From: Blastomyces gilchristii SLH14081
Lineage: Eukaryota; Ascomycota; Eurotiomycetes; Onygenales; Ajellomycetaceae
Assembly: GCF_000003855.2 (NCBI RefSeq)
Contig: NW_003101680.1
Location: 3,105,753-3,169,752 of the forward strand
DNA length: 64,000 bases
Direction: 5' to 3'
A program made the translations under genes and the position numbers. Position 1 is the first letter of the stretch. Every line of letters begins with the position of its first letter. Below the pieces are notes generated by a model. That model was not told the origin of the DNA. It made no database searches and was given only the letters and a program-made list of their open reading frames with translations. This document shows positions 48,880 through 59,559 of this stretch, in pieces.

Positions 48880-50475
48880 CTGTGATATTCAATCTTCTTA
48901 TAACTATCAATTTCTTTCTTCAAAGAAGCAGAGAGTATTATATCTGTGATACAGACAATTATTATATTTAGTATAAAAACTGTTAGAAATGCACAGACTT
49001 CAGAGAAGCTGAACATCAGAGTGTATACAGTTACAGCAGAGTCTTGAGAGCTGATTATCTATATATATGATCAGATATCTCTTATAAAGCTATATTTACT
49101 TTCTCAGTTATGCTGAAGTATTCAGCTCAGAAATAATTGAGATACAGAGAGAGAGCTTATCTATCTAGATTAACTCTTATTATAAATTCATGATATTTAC
49201 ATTATCTTAATTACTCAGATTTTATGAGTATCTGAGAACTTATCTCTCATTGATAATGAAATTACAGAAATGCGCTGTAGTGTGAGAACTATTGATAGAG
49301 AATCTAGATATATTCACATATATCTGATCAGAGATTGTGTGAACAGAGAGAGAATGATCATAGACTTACAGAATCACAGAAGACACTGATAACACTAAGA
49401 GCTTTATAAGAACTGTTAGCTAGAATCTGTAAGAAATTACTTGTAAGAAGACTTACAGTAAAGAGAGAGACTGCACTGCTTAAAGTCAGAAACTAATCTG
49501 AGAAAGACATGAGATTGATCACTGATCTGAAGATTGAATACAGTGACAGAGCTGAGAAGAATAAAGACATAATTGTAGATGACAGTATCTCTGCTTTATC
49601 AGCTAGTAAAAAGTGATCAGAGAAGTTACAGAGATACTTATAAGAAGCTCAGTAGCAGTCAGACATCATTTATAAAGATATTGAAATTAAAAAAAATTTT
49701 ATTCTTGAGAAGTTCTTGAATTAATATATAGATATTGTTAGAAATACTCTCTCTCTATCATCTGAATAAAAACACTTCATAGATAAATAAAGATACTTAC
49801 AGTTTATAAGAATAAGAGCTGTTATAGAAAAAGAGAAAAGAAGATGAGATTCTACAGATAGATCTGAGATATTTATACTACTTTAGAGAGATTTATTTAC
49901 ACTGTGAGTAATCTCACAGAATAGTCAGATCACTCTAGTAAATAAGAGTGATTATAAATTACTAATCTGAATCTTTCTATATGACTATAAAGAGTGATTA
50001 CAGACTGTGAATATCTTGATTCTACAATTTTACAGAGTTAATAAAAGAATGAAAAATTTCTCACAATTCTACAGTATTAAAGAATAATGATTTATAAGAA
50101 TAAGTAAAAGATTAACTTATAAATGCTTCTCTTTAATAAGAATAATCTTATAAAGAGTGATTCATCTGTGAGATGAATCTATGTAATGATTATATAAGAA
50201 TCTTATGAAAATAATTAAGAGTTAACTGAAACTCTTCTATATAAAAGATATAAGATAAATCTGTATGATAGTCAGAGAAGAATCTGTAGATTATAAAGAA
50301 TCTTACAGAATAAGAAACTGAGTGATAGACTCTTTTCTCTTTATAGTAATAAGAGATTTTTCCTCACTGAGATTTTTTATAGATATGAAGAATTTTTAGT
50401 GAGTATCACTGCAGTACTGAGCTGATTCTATGAAGTCACTTAATGAAAAACTTTATAAATGAAGTCTTAGAGAGA
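48880..50475 (+). pseudogene. W2 third ORF (unknown protein)
   Basis: Same frame and blocks as in W1: VYTVTAES-x-ELIIYIYDQ at about 49030, LARICKKLL-like and DIIYKDIEIKKNFILEKFLN at about 49665, RAVIEKEKRR at about 49815, FLVSITAVLS at about 50395. Differences from W1 are mostly C/T or G/A, consistent with a real gene that decayed in parallel. Confidence 0.58.
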
Positions 50476-50483
50476 GAAGAGTA

Positions 50484-50741
50484 TGTAAGAAATTCTGCTT
50501 CTCATGAATTCTTTATCTCTATTTCTATCTCTTATATAATTAATAGAGCTAGTGGCCCTTGACTACACACAACTATATAGACTGAAGTTCATGAATACTA
50601 TTCATAACTCAGCTTGAATGCTATTATATATTTGATCTCTATATTTTATCTTTCTACTGTGAATACTTCTAGTAGTTAACAGTACATATCACGCCAAGCT
50701 GCAAACACCCGAATAATCGCCTGCGAGCACTTATTCTTATA
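50484..50741 (+). repeat. W2 3' LTR (258 bp)
   Basis: TGTAAGAAATTCTGC start, TTATTCTTATA end. Its left part is mutated, but the last ~60 bases keep CACGCC, CACCCGAA and TCGCCTGCGAG. Confidence 0.93.
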
Positions 50742-50849
50742 AAGGGGGGGCCATAGCGGCCACTAATTAATTTAGTGTATGATATTACAATATATAAGAA
50801 GCCGGCGTACGCCTGTAATCGTATACTGGCAAGCAATCTTGGAATCACA
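50742..50849 (+). repeat. X 3' LTR, right part
   Basis: AAGGGGGGGCCATAGCGG start, TTGGAATCACA end. CG sites kept (GCCGGCGTACGCC). With 43624-43696, and removing the 5-bp duplication, it restores exactly 176 bp. Confidence 0.93.
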
Positions 50850-50853
50850 GTAG

Positions 50854-50958
50854 AATAGTTGAAGGTTGTATTGATAGATCTATCTACAAGAGCATAATAT
50901 AGTGGTGGGTCACGTGATCTAGTGGGATCGCTAACCGCAACAGCTGTAACGGTTAACA
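50854..50958 (-). repeat. Y right LTR, remainder
   Basis: AATAGTTGAAGGTTG to CGGTTAACA; with 35531-35535 equals 110 bp. Less mutated than the left LTR (TCACGTG, GGGATCGC kept). Confidence 0.93.
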
Positions 50959-50963
50959 GAATC

Positions 50964-51930
50964 TCTCTTTATCAGTAAATACTGATTAGTTTTTTACTAT
51001 TATCTTATAATAAGATATCTTTTTAGCACTGTATTTTATTCACAGATAGATAATCAGATTGAATATTAGAATCAGATATTAGAACAGTATCTTTAAGCAT
51101 TCTATTTATATTATTAGAATAATTGACTTAAACATCTTCTAATCAATGAATTTATATATAATAATATAAAGAATGCAATTTTAAAGATATCTTCTTTCTA
51201 TACTTATTATAAATATAATTCTTTATTACTCAGTGATATCATAGATAACATTTTAAAGAGAAGAATAGATAGTCAGAATGTTAAATAGATACAGAGAATA
51301 GAGTATCTCTCAGTATTAGAAGTAAAAGCAAGATTGAAACTTTTAAATAAAATTTATAAAAAGACAGTGAAAAGTATTCATCATACTCAGAAGTAGTAGA
51401 TAGAATACTATAATTAAAATCATCTTTCAATGAAGTTCTTAATAGAGAATTAAGTACTACTTTTAACAAAGAATATTAAGATAATAAGACTGTATAAGAA
51501 GCTTAATAAGTGATAATTAGAATCTTTCTCAGTAATAAAAATAATAAATAAGCAGATATATAAGTTGAAATTAATCTCAGAATTGAAATCAATTCATTCT
51601 ATTTTTCACATTTTCTATTTAAAGCTCTATAAGTAATATCTTAAGACAGAGCTGTCTCAGTTAAATAGTATTAAGATTGAGAGTAATACTAAATATCTTA
51701 TAAAGAAAATATTGAATAAGTAAATATATTACAGTAAGCTTCAATATCTTATTAAATAAGAAGATTATTTATTATCAGAGAATTTATGAAAATTACTTAA
51801 GTATTTGAAAAATGCTGAGAAAGAGATTGTAAGCTATAAGATAACTAGTAGAGATTACTCTGTTATATACTAGAGATATTAAGTAAGAAATACTGCTTAA
51901 GACTTCTCATTTTTCTCAAAGAGTTTTTTT
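50964..51930 (+). pseudogene. V copy B pol, part 6: integrase end and chromodomain
   Basis: Resumes V at copy A position ~1620 (TCTCTTTATCAGTAAATACTG) and runs through the integrase C-terminal region (QTDNQTE-like block at about 51045). A decayed chromodomain follows at about 51690-51820, matching copy A 2330-2480. Confidence 0.85.
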
Positions 51931-51989
51931 AGAGATAATCTCACAGTAATGAGTTAATATTTTATAAACTCTGTAGCACTCTTCTTCTA

Positions 51990-53260
51990 TTTTTTCTTAA
52001 AAAGAGTTTTTTTTAGAAGTTTAATAAGACTATATAAGTGTAAAATTTCTGAAGTAGTTAAGAGAAAGAAATATTTGAAATTAATAAGATTAATATTATT
52101 AATTCACAGATCACTGCTATTCTAATAGAGCTGCAGCTTATAGAAAAAGTAAAAAGAAGAATCAGAGTTTACTTATTAATAATCTCACTCTTATTAAACT
52201 TATTCTTCATTATTAAAATCTTTAATACTGATATCTTTATCTGCTGTGAAGTTAGTACTGTAGTATTATAGAAGAGTATACTATAGAAGAGTATAAGAGA
52301 TATATAAAGTATTAACTTATTAATTTATAAAGTATCTCAGTTATTTATTTTAATTAAAGTAAGATTCTCTTTAATTAGTAATTAATCTTTATAACACTTT
52401 CAATAGCAGTATTAATTAATTTCTTCTTTTTAAGATTAATTATTCTGAGATGTTTTTTTATCTCAGAGACTTATACTTTCATCTTCTTTTATAAATAAGT
52501 AAGAGAGATCTCTTCAATCTTGATAGAATTTATTAATACTTAAAGCTCTAAGACTCTTACTCTGTATTACTTAAGTATCTAAGCTTCTTATCAGAATTAA
52601 TATAATATCTTTTTATAAAATAATACTTATAGAGAGATAGAAGTTATTATTACAGATATAACAGAAATAATAAGAGTAAGAGAAGAGATAAGTATATAAG
52701 ATCTTCTCTTTCTTCAGCTGCTTAGTACAGTATAGATAAATAGTAGTATCAGTCAGAGACTGTATTAAAGTTTTCTTATAAAGAGAAGATAAAGAAATTA
52801 CAGAACTCTGCAGACTTAACTCAGCAGTATTCTAAGCAGAGCTCAGATATATTATAGAAGAGAAACTATGAATTAAACTTCTCAGAGCTACTGTTTCTGA
52901 AATCAAGCTTTTTCTGAGATTCTCTTCAAATAATCACACAGAGTCATACATTACTGTGTTAATTAAGAGAGAAGATAGTGTTATAATAGTAATAGAAGAA
53001 GTAGAGAAAGAACTGATCACTGATAAACTGACTGATAGAAGAGATAACATCTCACTACAAGACACAGCTACTATCACCGCGGCTGTAAGAGATGTAGAAG
53101 AAGAAGAAGATATGATAATAAAAGCAGTACTTCTGCAGCTTATTACTGCTACTATCTTCAATCTGACTTTCTTAACAGTTATAAAGACTGCAGCTACATT
53201 ATAAAGATATTTATTACTTACTAGAAAATATCAGAATAAGTCTCTTATTATCTTTCAAGA
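51990..53260 (+). pseudogene. V copy B third ORF (unknown protein)
   Basis: Counterpart of 2640-3920. The best part is an open frame 52956-53204 (MLIKREDSVIIVIEEVEKEL, an EEEED run, FNLTFLTVIKTAATL), and the frame extends upstream to about 52790 with only Gln/Trp-type stops. Conserved between the copies despite heavy mutation, so it is probably a real V protein of unknown role. Confidence 0.5.
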
Positions 53261-53490
53261 ATAATACTCTCATGTACTCACTATTATAGATGAGAGAGAA
53301 AAGAAGAAAAATATATTACAGAGAGAAGAGATCTTTTTAAAAAATTCTATTACTATTGTTAACTTTATCTTTAAAATATATTACTTTTATAGAGAGTTTT
53401 ATACATAGAATAGAATATATTAAGAGATCTGTAAGTCACTTATTAACTACATTTTTCATATTTTAATTAATATATAAGAAATTCACTTAT
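53261..53490 (+). other. V copy B 3' region, left part
   Basis: Matches copy A about 3920-4150. Ends in CTTAT (53486-53490), the Z1 target duplication. No gene. Confidence 0.75.
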
Positions 53491-53636
53491 TAATGAAGGT
53501 GATATAATAGAGTAGTTAATTAGTTATCAAGATCTATCTATTATACGGTCTTTTATGTGTGATAGGCGTTCGCCAAGTGATCAGTGAACATCTCACTTAT
53601 ACAGAAGTAGTTAATCTGTAGAGAGAGAATCTGATA
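53491..53636 (-). repeat. Z1 left LTR (146 bp)
   Basis: TAATGAAGGTGATA start (TGATGAAGG with G to A), AATCTGATA end. Contains GGCGTTCGCCAAG, kept in all Z LTRs. Confidence 0.92.
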
Positions 53637-56600
53637 CTCTTCTTAATCACTGCTCTGCTGAGTAGATATTTGCAACTCAGCAGAGCGGTTTTATAACTGA
53701 AGAAAGAATATTATATATAAAAATAGTAGTGTCTTTCATCAAAGGTTTCGCGGAGAACTAACAAGAATTCAGAGAATAAGAAAATAAAGAAAACAGTAAA
53801 ATAAATGAATGAATGAACTACTGTAGAGATAGTAGATTGATAAGACTCTGTATTCATTAAGATATCTTCAGAGCTTTTCTGACTATAGATGTTCAGATTT
53901 CTATGTTAATCAGAGCATCTTTATAAACTTCAGCTATTAGAGCTTTTATTAGAGCATCTGCAGTCATATCAGTGATGTCTATTTATATGATTTTAACAAC
54001 ATCTGCGGCTGCAGTATTGTAAATGTGATGATGTTTAATATCAATGTAATGTATATTGCAGGTGATCTTTTCACTGTTTACTATAGTAATTACTCTGTTA
54101 TTATCAATGTATAGAGAAACTGTAAAATTGAGAAATAGAAATTCAAGCTTCACAAGTAGTCTGTGTAGCCAGATTATAGTTTTGAGACTCTCAGAGACAG
54201 ATATATACTCTGCTTCTATAATACTCAGTATTATAATTGTTTACTTAATGAATTTTCACATAATTGATCTGTCAGTGAGATGAATGAGAAGATCTGATAT
54301 AGATTTGCAGTTATCAGTGTCATCTGCTCAATCAGAATCTGTAAAGACTTCAAAGTTAAGCTTTTTGACTTCAGTGATATAGTGAATATAGTGATCAGTT
54401 GTACTGCAGATGTAGTGAAAGAGTTATTTAACTACAGCTCAGCATGCTTATATAGACTTGCTCAATTAATAAGCAAGTTTAACAGTTATAAAAGATATAT
54501 CAGAATGAGTGTATATAATAAGATATTAAAGTAATTCAATGACTTGTCAATATTTGAACTTATTAAAAGATTTGAAGTCAGAGAGTGAGTTAAAGACAGA
54601 TTTTATAAGAGTTCTTACAGTCTGAGAATCAGTCATTCTGAATTTCTTTAACATTGATTTGATATAGATGACTTGTGATAGCTTGATATCACTGTTATTC
54701 TTCTTAATCTTCATATTTAAGTAGTAGTTTACAGGTCTCAGGTCTTTCACTGTGAATTGATTGATAATTTAATAAAATATCTATTCAATGATATTCACAT
54801 TGAGATCTATTAACTTGACATCATTTATATAGAGAGTGAGAAATATCTGAGAATCTCCTTTGAATCAGAGACTCTCATTATGATGAGAGAATTTGAAGCT
54901 GATATTCTTGAGATAACTTGTAAGTAGATTGAATCACAGATAGAAAGCCTATTTAAGACTGTAGAGAGACTGTAGAAGCAGGCATATATAACTAGTATTA
55001 TTATCAAATTCAGTTAATTGCTTCATGTAGAGCTGCTCATTAGATGACAGATCTGCATTCAGAAATACTATGATGAAATCAACTTAATAAACATTTCAAC
55101 TTTTTGCTGCTATCACTGCAAGTATAGTGCAGATAACAGAGACAGAGATGACAGAGATATAGATATTATTAAAATTAACACTCTTTTATTAATGAAAGTT
55201 CTGAATAACTTATCTTATTTTATAAAATGATATATCACTATTTATATCAGTTTTAATATAACAAACTCAGTGACTGTCAAGAATTCAGGTTTTAACAGTT
55301 GATTTATTCACAATCTTGAAAATTTTATACTCAGCTGTAGAGTTATACTCTTTTCTTATAACAGCTGTTTAAGCATTCTTTTACAAAGATGTAATTATCT
55401 TCTTATATATTTACAGAACTTTAATCCCTGCAACAGTCTCAGAGTCTCAGCATATAACACAGATCTTGAATATATAATAGAGCTGAAATTCAATGACACT
55501 GAATGTCTTCAGAGTAATAGAGTTGAAAGTTATAATATTTTTTCAAGATCTTCTATATCTTTTTAAGATTGTAGATGACTTCTTACTAACTTTCTTTCAG
55601 AAGCATCTGACTTTGCAGTCTGTGACTGTAATAGTAGATGAGAAAGAGGCATTCTTGACTGATATCTGTACAGAGAGAAACTCTCTCTGCAGAGACACAA
55701 AGATCAGCAATGAATTAACATAGAGATAATCATTATAGATGAAGATATCTGTAGTTAGTATGTAAGATATATCAATTGTATTATAATTATCAAGTACTGA
55801 GCTCACTAGCTGTGATAGTGTGATATTCTCATTGAATTTCACACTGCTGAATATGATAACTTTGTCTTTTACAGAATTTCATATTCTATATATCATCTCA
55901 CTGTAATATTCAATGAGAATCATTTATTTACTGTATTTAGTAAACTTATTATAATCTTTTCAGAGATCTTCTTTAAAAATGTAAATAGATAATTCAACTG
56001 CTTATAAGTTACTGCTGTGCAGAAACAGTCTGTCTTCTCATACTTTATAGAGAATTAGTGAAATTCAGTTCTTCAGTTGAATCACATTCAAGAATAAGAA
56101 GATACTTGTTAAGACTATATTGATATACAGTATTGCTGTAAACACAGTCTTTACTCATAGCTTGACTGATAGATCTGCTTATATTATTATAACACAAGCT
56201 TTTGAGGTAACAGTTTGAATAAACTGTTCTGCAATATTATCTTAATTAGAGATATAGAGCTCTGTTAACTCTTATTTAATACTGAATTCAGTGAGAACTG
56301 CTTGTATCTGTTAGTCACTTATTTCAGCAGCTTTATCAGAATATACAAATGCAACTTTTATATTCAGATTCTGAAAATATTTAAGATGAAAATCAATAAT
56401 ATTCAGCAGCTGATCTTTGTTCTTGAGAAAATAAGCAGTCTTATAATATGTGATATCATTCACTATAAGAAGTAGATATCTGTAGTCTTGAAGAGATGAA
56501 GAAAAATTATCAAGAGTGCTGAAGAATTCACTGTCTTCTATAATATAAAAGTGCAGACAGACACTGCAGATGTTTTTTCTTATTATAGAGATTTATAAGA

Positions 56601-57200
56601 TTTTCTTCTTAGCTTTCACAAGTTTGCAGGTCTCACAGAATAATATTTCAGAGCTCTTCTTAATTTTAATATTAGAGATGAGATCTTTCATCAGTCATTG
56701 AATATCAGCAATGTTCAGATGTTCTAGATAAACATACTATGTAAAGAGTGTATTATTATAATTCAGAGATGTCTGTATAACTGCAGCTAGAGCAGCTTCA
56801 CAGATACTGTGTATAGAATAGATATGATGATTTGTTTTCACAGTATAGAAGTGTTAATTATGTTTATTGATTATCTCAAAATCAATGATGTGCTCATTCT
56901 TATCTTAAAGAAGTTCAAAGTCAAATTCTTTATCAATAAGCTAGCTGAAGCTTAAGAAATTGTAGAAGACTGTTGTTAAGTAGTGAATATTCTGCAGATT
57001 CAATTTCATTTCATTTATATAAATACAGGTCTCATCAATATCAGTGAGTATAATCAGCTTATTATTGATTTCTTCTACAGAGTCAAGTTCTTCTTTATTA
57101 TCTGAAGTGTATATATATTTGAAGACACTTCTATCAGATGTCATAGTGTAGAAAGCTACAGTGTTTAAGTATTATAGAGAATCTCTATGAACTGTAGCAG
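53637..57200 (-). pseudogene. Z1 pol remnant: protease, integrase, RT, RNase H
   Basis: Read on the minus strand. Protease about 57190-56890 (open frame 57144-56941, TSDRSVFKYIYTS and NLQNIHYLTTVFYNFLSFS). Integrase about 56620-55600. RT about 55490-54500, including the open frame 54750-54547 (MKDLRPVNYYLNMKI, VIYIKSMLKKF). RNase H about 54240-53890. Aligned throughout with Z2. Inactive. Confidence 0.8.
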
Positions 57201-58900
57201 TAGATAGAGCTTTTATAGTAGATATAAAGTTAAAGTTCTTTTCACTGATGAAGAATGTTAAGTTCTTTTCAGTATAGTATTCAATTACAGAATGATTGAT
57301 TCTTTGATATTCTGATAATTGATCTTTTCAGTTCTTAAGAAAGTAATCAGTTTCATTATATTTACAGTGAGTGTAATACTTATACTTTATCACTGTGTCA
57401 AATGTGTTCTTATAGCAGAGATTAGATGTATTTCTTTCTCTGCTGTAATTTGATTTTACTGTGATCTGAGCTTTGCTTATCTCAGTGAGTTCTGCTTTTA
57501 TTATTCATTATTCTCAATCTTTTCCTTTTCCTTTTTCCTTTTCTTTTCAGGCTTCTTTTACTGACATTCTTCTTTTTTATTATTATTTANNNNNNNNNNN
57601 NNNNNNNNNNNNNNNNNNNNNNNNNNNNNNNNNNNNNNNNNNNNNNNNNNNNNNNNNNNNNNNNNNNNNNNNNNNNNNNNNNNNNNNNNAATCTGATAAC
57701 TGTCTCGTAGCAGACTAGATTATCAAGGAGATCATGAAAATTGATCTCTGAAATAAATATCTTTGAAATTTCCTTAATATAGATTCTTAAGATAGATTTA
57801 AATGAAATGTTTATATATAAGTTCTCAGATCATGAATGAATTATTAAGTGAGAAAGTCTTTGAATATTAATTAGTTATATGTATTAATATTATTTATTAT
57901 TATCTGTCAGTGCTTTGTATACAGTGTAACATCATTTTCATAATCAGTAATTAATATAATGATAATTTTATTATATAATTTAAATTAAAGATCTGCTCAG
58001 TGTATTTGATATTTCAATTCAACTATCTATTATAGTATAGCAGTCTGTCTTATTCTGATAATACTATTATTATCAGTCTGATTGAGTTTGAATTAAGTAA
58101 GTGTTTATAACTCAGTCTTTATTAAGTTTCATATACACTTTTATAATCAGCTTTCTTTATATCATCAGATTTTTAAATTATTATTTATAAGCTGAGTATC
58201 TGAAGAAAGCTCTTTATCTGTAAGAATGTGAGATGCATCAATTAAAACTGCTTTTGATTTGATTTTACAGTATCAGATATTATAGTCTTTCAGTTCTGAG
58301 AGCTTTATAATAATCTTCATTTCAATATAACTGTAATTATTCTTGAATTTGCAGAACTTATCTATTTCAGTGACTGAGTTCATGACTGTAATAAGATTAA
58401 AATTTATTCTCTGCTTCTATAATTATTGTTTATAAGTGATTTTTATTACATCTGCTTCTGAGAATTCTGTCTCTTGTAAATAAGTGAAGTATATTATCAT
58501 TTCAGTAATCTTATCAGTGAGACTATCTTAAGTAAGTATAGAGTGTTCTGTTGAGAGAAGATCTTCTCTCTCTCTTAAACTTATATTATATTCTGTATTC
58601 ATTTCAGTTCAAACTTTCTAAGCTGTTTAAGATGATAATTATGACTCAAGTGACTCTTGTTTGAGAGTATTATATGTATACATTGACTGTGTTGAATATC
58701 TTCTATTCATGTAAGAACACAGAGATTGCTTACAGACTTGTTATAAAAGTCTGTAGCAGATTAATTGATTTTGAAATTAATAATTCTTTTCAATCTGTGA
58801 TAAGCAGCTGCAGAACTACTAATACAGTGTTTTAAAATATAATTAGATCTTTTTAATTTTAAGAGTATGAAGTGTAAGAATATAGCAAATTAGAGTGAAT
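57201..58900 (-). pseudogene. Z1 gag remnant
   Basis: Minus-strand Gag region upstream of protease, broken by stops and by the assembly gap. A Lys/Glu-rich segment is encoded opposite 57510-57560. No intact zinc knuckle found. Confidence 0.5.
57590..57689. other. Assembly gap (100 N)
   Basis: Exactly 100 N, the usual placeholder for a gap of unknown size. The flanks align to contiguous Z2 sequence around 63270-63285 with almost nothing missing. Confidence 0.99.
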
Positions 58901-58925
58901 TCTTGTGCATAAAAGAGACATAATC

Positions 58926-59071
58926 TGATAAAGATAATATAATAGAGTAGTTAATTAGTTATTAAGATCTATCTATTATGTGGCCTTTTATATATAATAG
59001 GCATTCGCCAAGTGATTAGTGAACACCTCGCTTATACAGAAGTAGTCAGCCCGTAGAGAGAGAATCTGACA
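58926..59071 (-). repeat. Z1 right LTR (146 bp; 5' LTR of the minus-strand element)
   Basis: TGATAAAGATAATA start, AATCTGACA end. Same length as the left LTR, with C/T and G/A differences. Confidence 0.93.
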
Positions 59072-59076
59072 CTTAT

Positions 59077-59195
59077 TATATAGTTAGTTTGAACAGAGAT
59101 GAGAAAAAGAAGATTTATATAGTCAGTAAAGAAACTTATCTATTTCTTTATATTATACACAGTATATATACTATTAATCAGTTAATAATTATTAC
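59077..59195 (+). other. V copy B 3' region, right part
   Basis: Matches copy A 4150-4265 (AGTATATATACT shared). It separates Z1 from Z2 and shows two independent insertions. Ends in ATTAC, the presumed Z2 target duplication. Confidence 0.85.
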
Positions 59196-59342
59196 TGATG
59201 AAGGTGATATAATAGAGTAGTTGATTGTATTATCAAGATCTATCTATTGTGCGGTCTTTTATATGTGTAGGCGTTTGCCAAGCAATTGGTGTACACCTTG
59301 CTTAGATGAAAGCAGTCAGTCTGTAGAGAGAGGAATCTGACA
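59196..59342 (-). repeat. Z2 left LTR (147 bp; 3' LTR of the minus-strand element)
   Basis: TGATGAAGGTGATA start, AATCTGACA end. One base longer than the Z1 LTRs. Confidence 0.92.
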
Positions 59343-59559
59343 TTCTTCTTGACTGATGCTCTGCTGAGTAGATATTTACAACTCAGCAGATCAGTTCTAT
59401 AACTGAAGAAAGAATATTACATACAAAAGATAGTAGTGTCTTTCATTAAAGATTTCACAGAGAACTAACAAGAATTCAGAGAATAAGAAAGTAGAGAAAA
59501 CAGTGAGATAAATAAATAAATGTATGAACTACTGTAGAAGTAGCAGACTAATAAGACTC

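Larger units (their letters stand above)
43697..50741 (+). mobile_element. Ty3/gypsy chromovirus W2 (7,045 bp)
   Basis: Second W copy, with two 258-bp LTRs. Target duplication AAGAG (43692-43696) and AAGGG (50742-50746), differing by one G to A change. Same gag-pol-ORF3 plan as W1, but about 215 bp shorter because of a deletion at the end of RNase H. Some parts are less mutated than W1, for example the intact zinc knuckle. Confidence 0.95.
35536..50849 (+). mobile_element. Ty3/gypsy element X, nested in Y and split by W2
   Basis: 176-bp LTRs starting TGTGGTTCGG (5') or TATGATTCAG (3', G to A) and ending ATCACA, with a 4-bp duplication GTAG (35532-35535, 50850-50853). Own length about 8.3 kb: gag, pol and a 2.1-kb 3' region holding antisense ORFs. 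W2 sits inside its 3' LTR. Confidence 0.92.
30420..50958 (-). mobile_element. Ty1/copia element Y, split by gypsy X
   Basis: 110-bp LTRs (left 30420-30529; right 35531-35535 joined to 50854-50958) and an exact 5-bp duplication GAATC (30415-30419, 50959-50963). Own length about 5.2 kb. Coding sequence is on the minus strand in copia order: gag (high coordinates), protease, integrase, RT, RNase H. LTRs are very short. Its RT active site is intact. Confidence 0.93.
53491..59071 (-). mobile_element. Ty1/copia element Z1 (5,581 bp including 100 N)
   Basis: 146-bp LTRs and an exact 5-bp duplication CTTAT (53486-53490, 59072-59076). Minus-strand coding in order gag, protease, integrase, RT, RNase H. 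Related to Z2, which inserted 124 bp further on. Many stops. Confidence 0.94.
5499..59195 (+). mobile_element. Ty3/gypsy chromovirus V, copy B (host of the other insertions)
   Basis: One gypsy element whose seven pieces (5499-7838, 8345-8646, 9153-10002, 17268-17764, 30382-30419, 50964-53490, 59077-59195) join in order to give leader, gag, protease, RT, RNase H, integrase, chromodomain, ORF3 and 3' region. Each join is supported by copy A, which runs uninterrupted through the same sequence, and by a target-site duplication at the insertion filling the gap. The 3' end and right LTR lie beyond the window behind Z2. The V pieces seen sum to about 6.7 kb spread over 53.7 kb. It is the oldest element here by nesting and is heavily mutated. 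Confidence 0.85.

Noticed and set aside
55493..55723. Plus-strand ORFs at 54056, 55493, 59764 and 61200
   Set aside because: All lie opposite copia RT, integrase or RNase H of Z1/Z2 on the minus strand; the paired occurrence reflects homology of the two Z copies, not separate genes.
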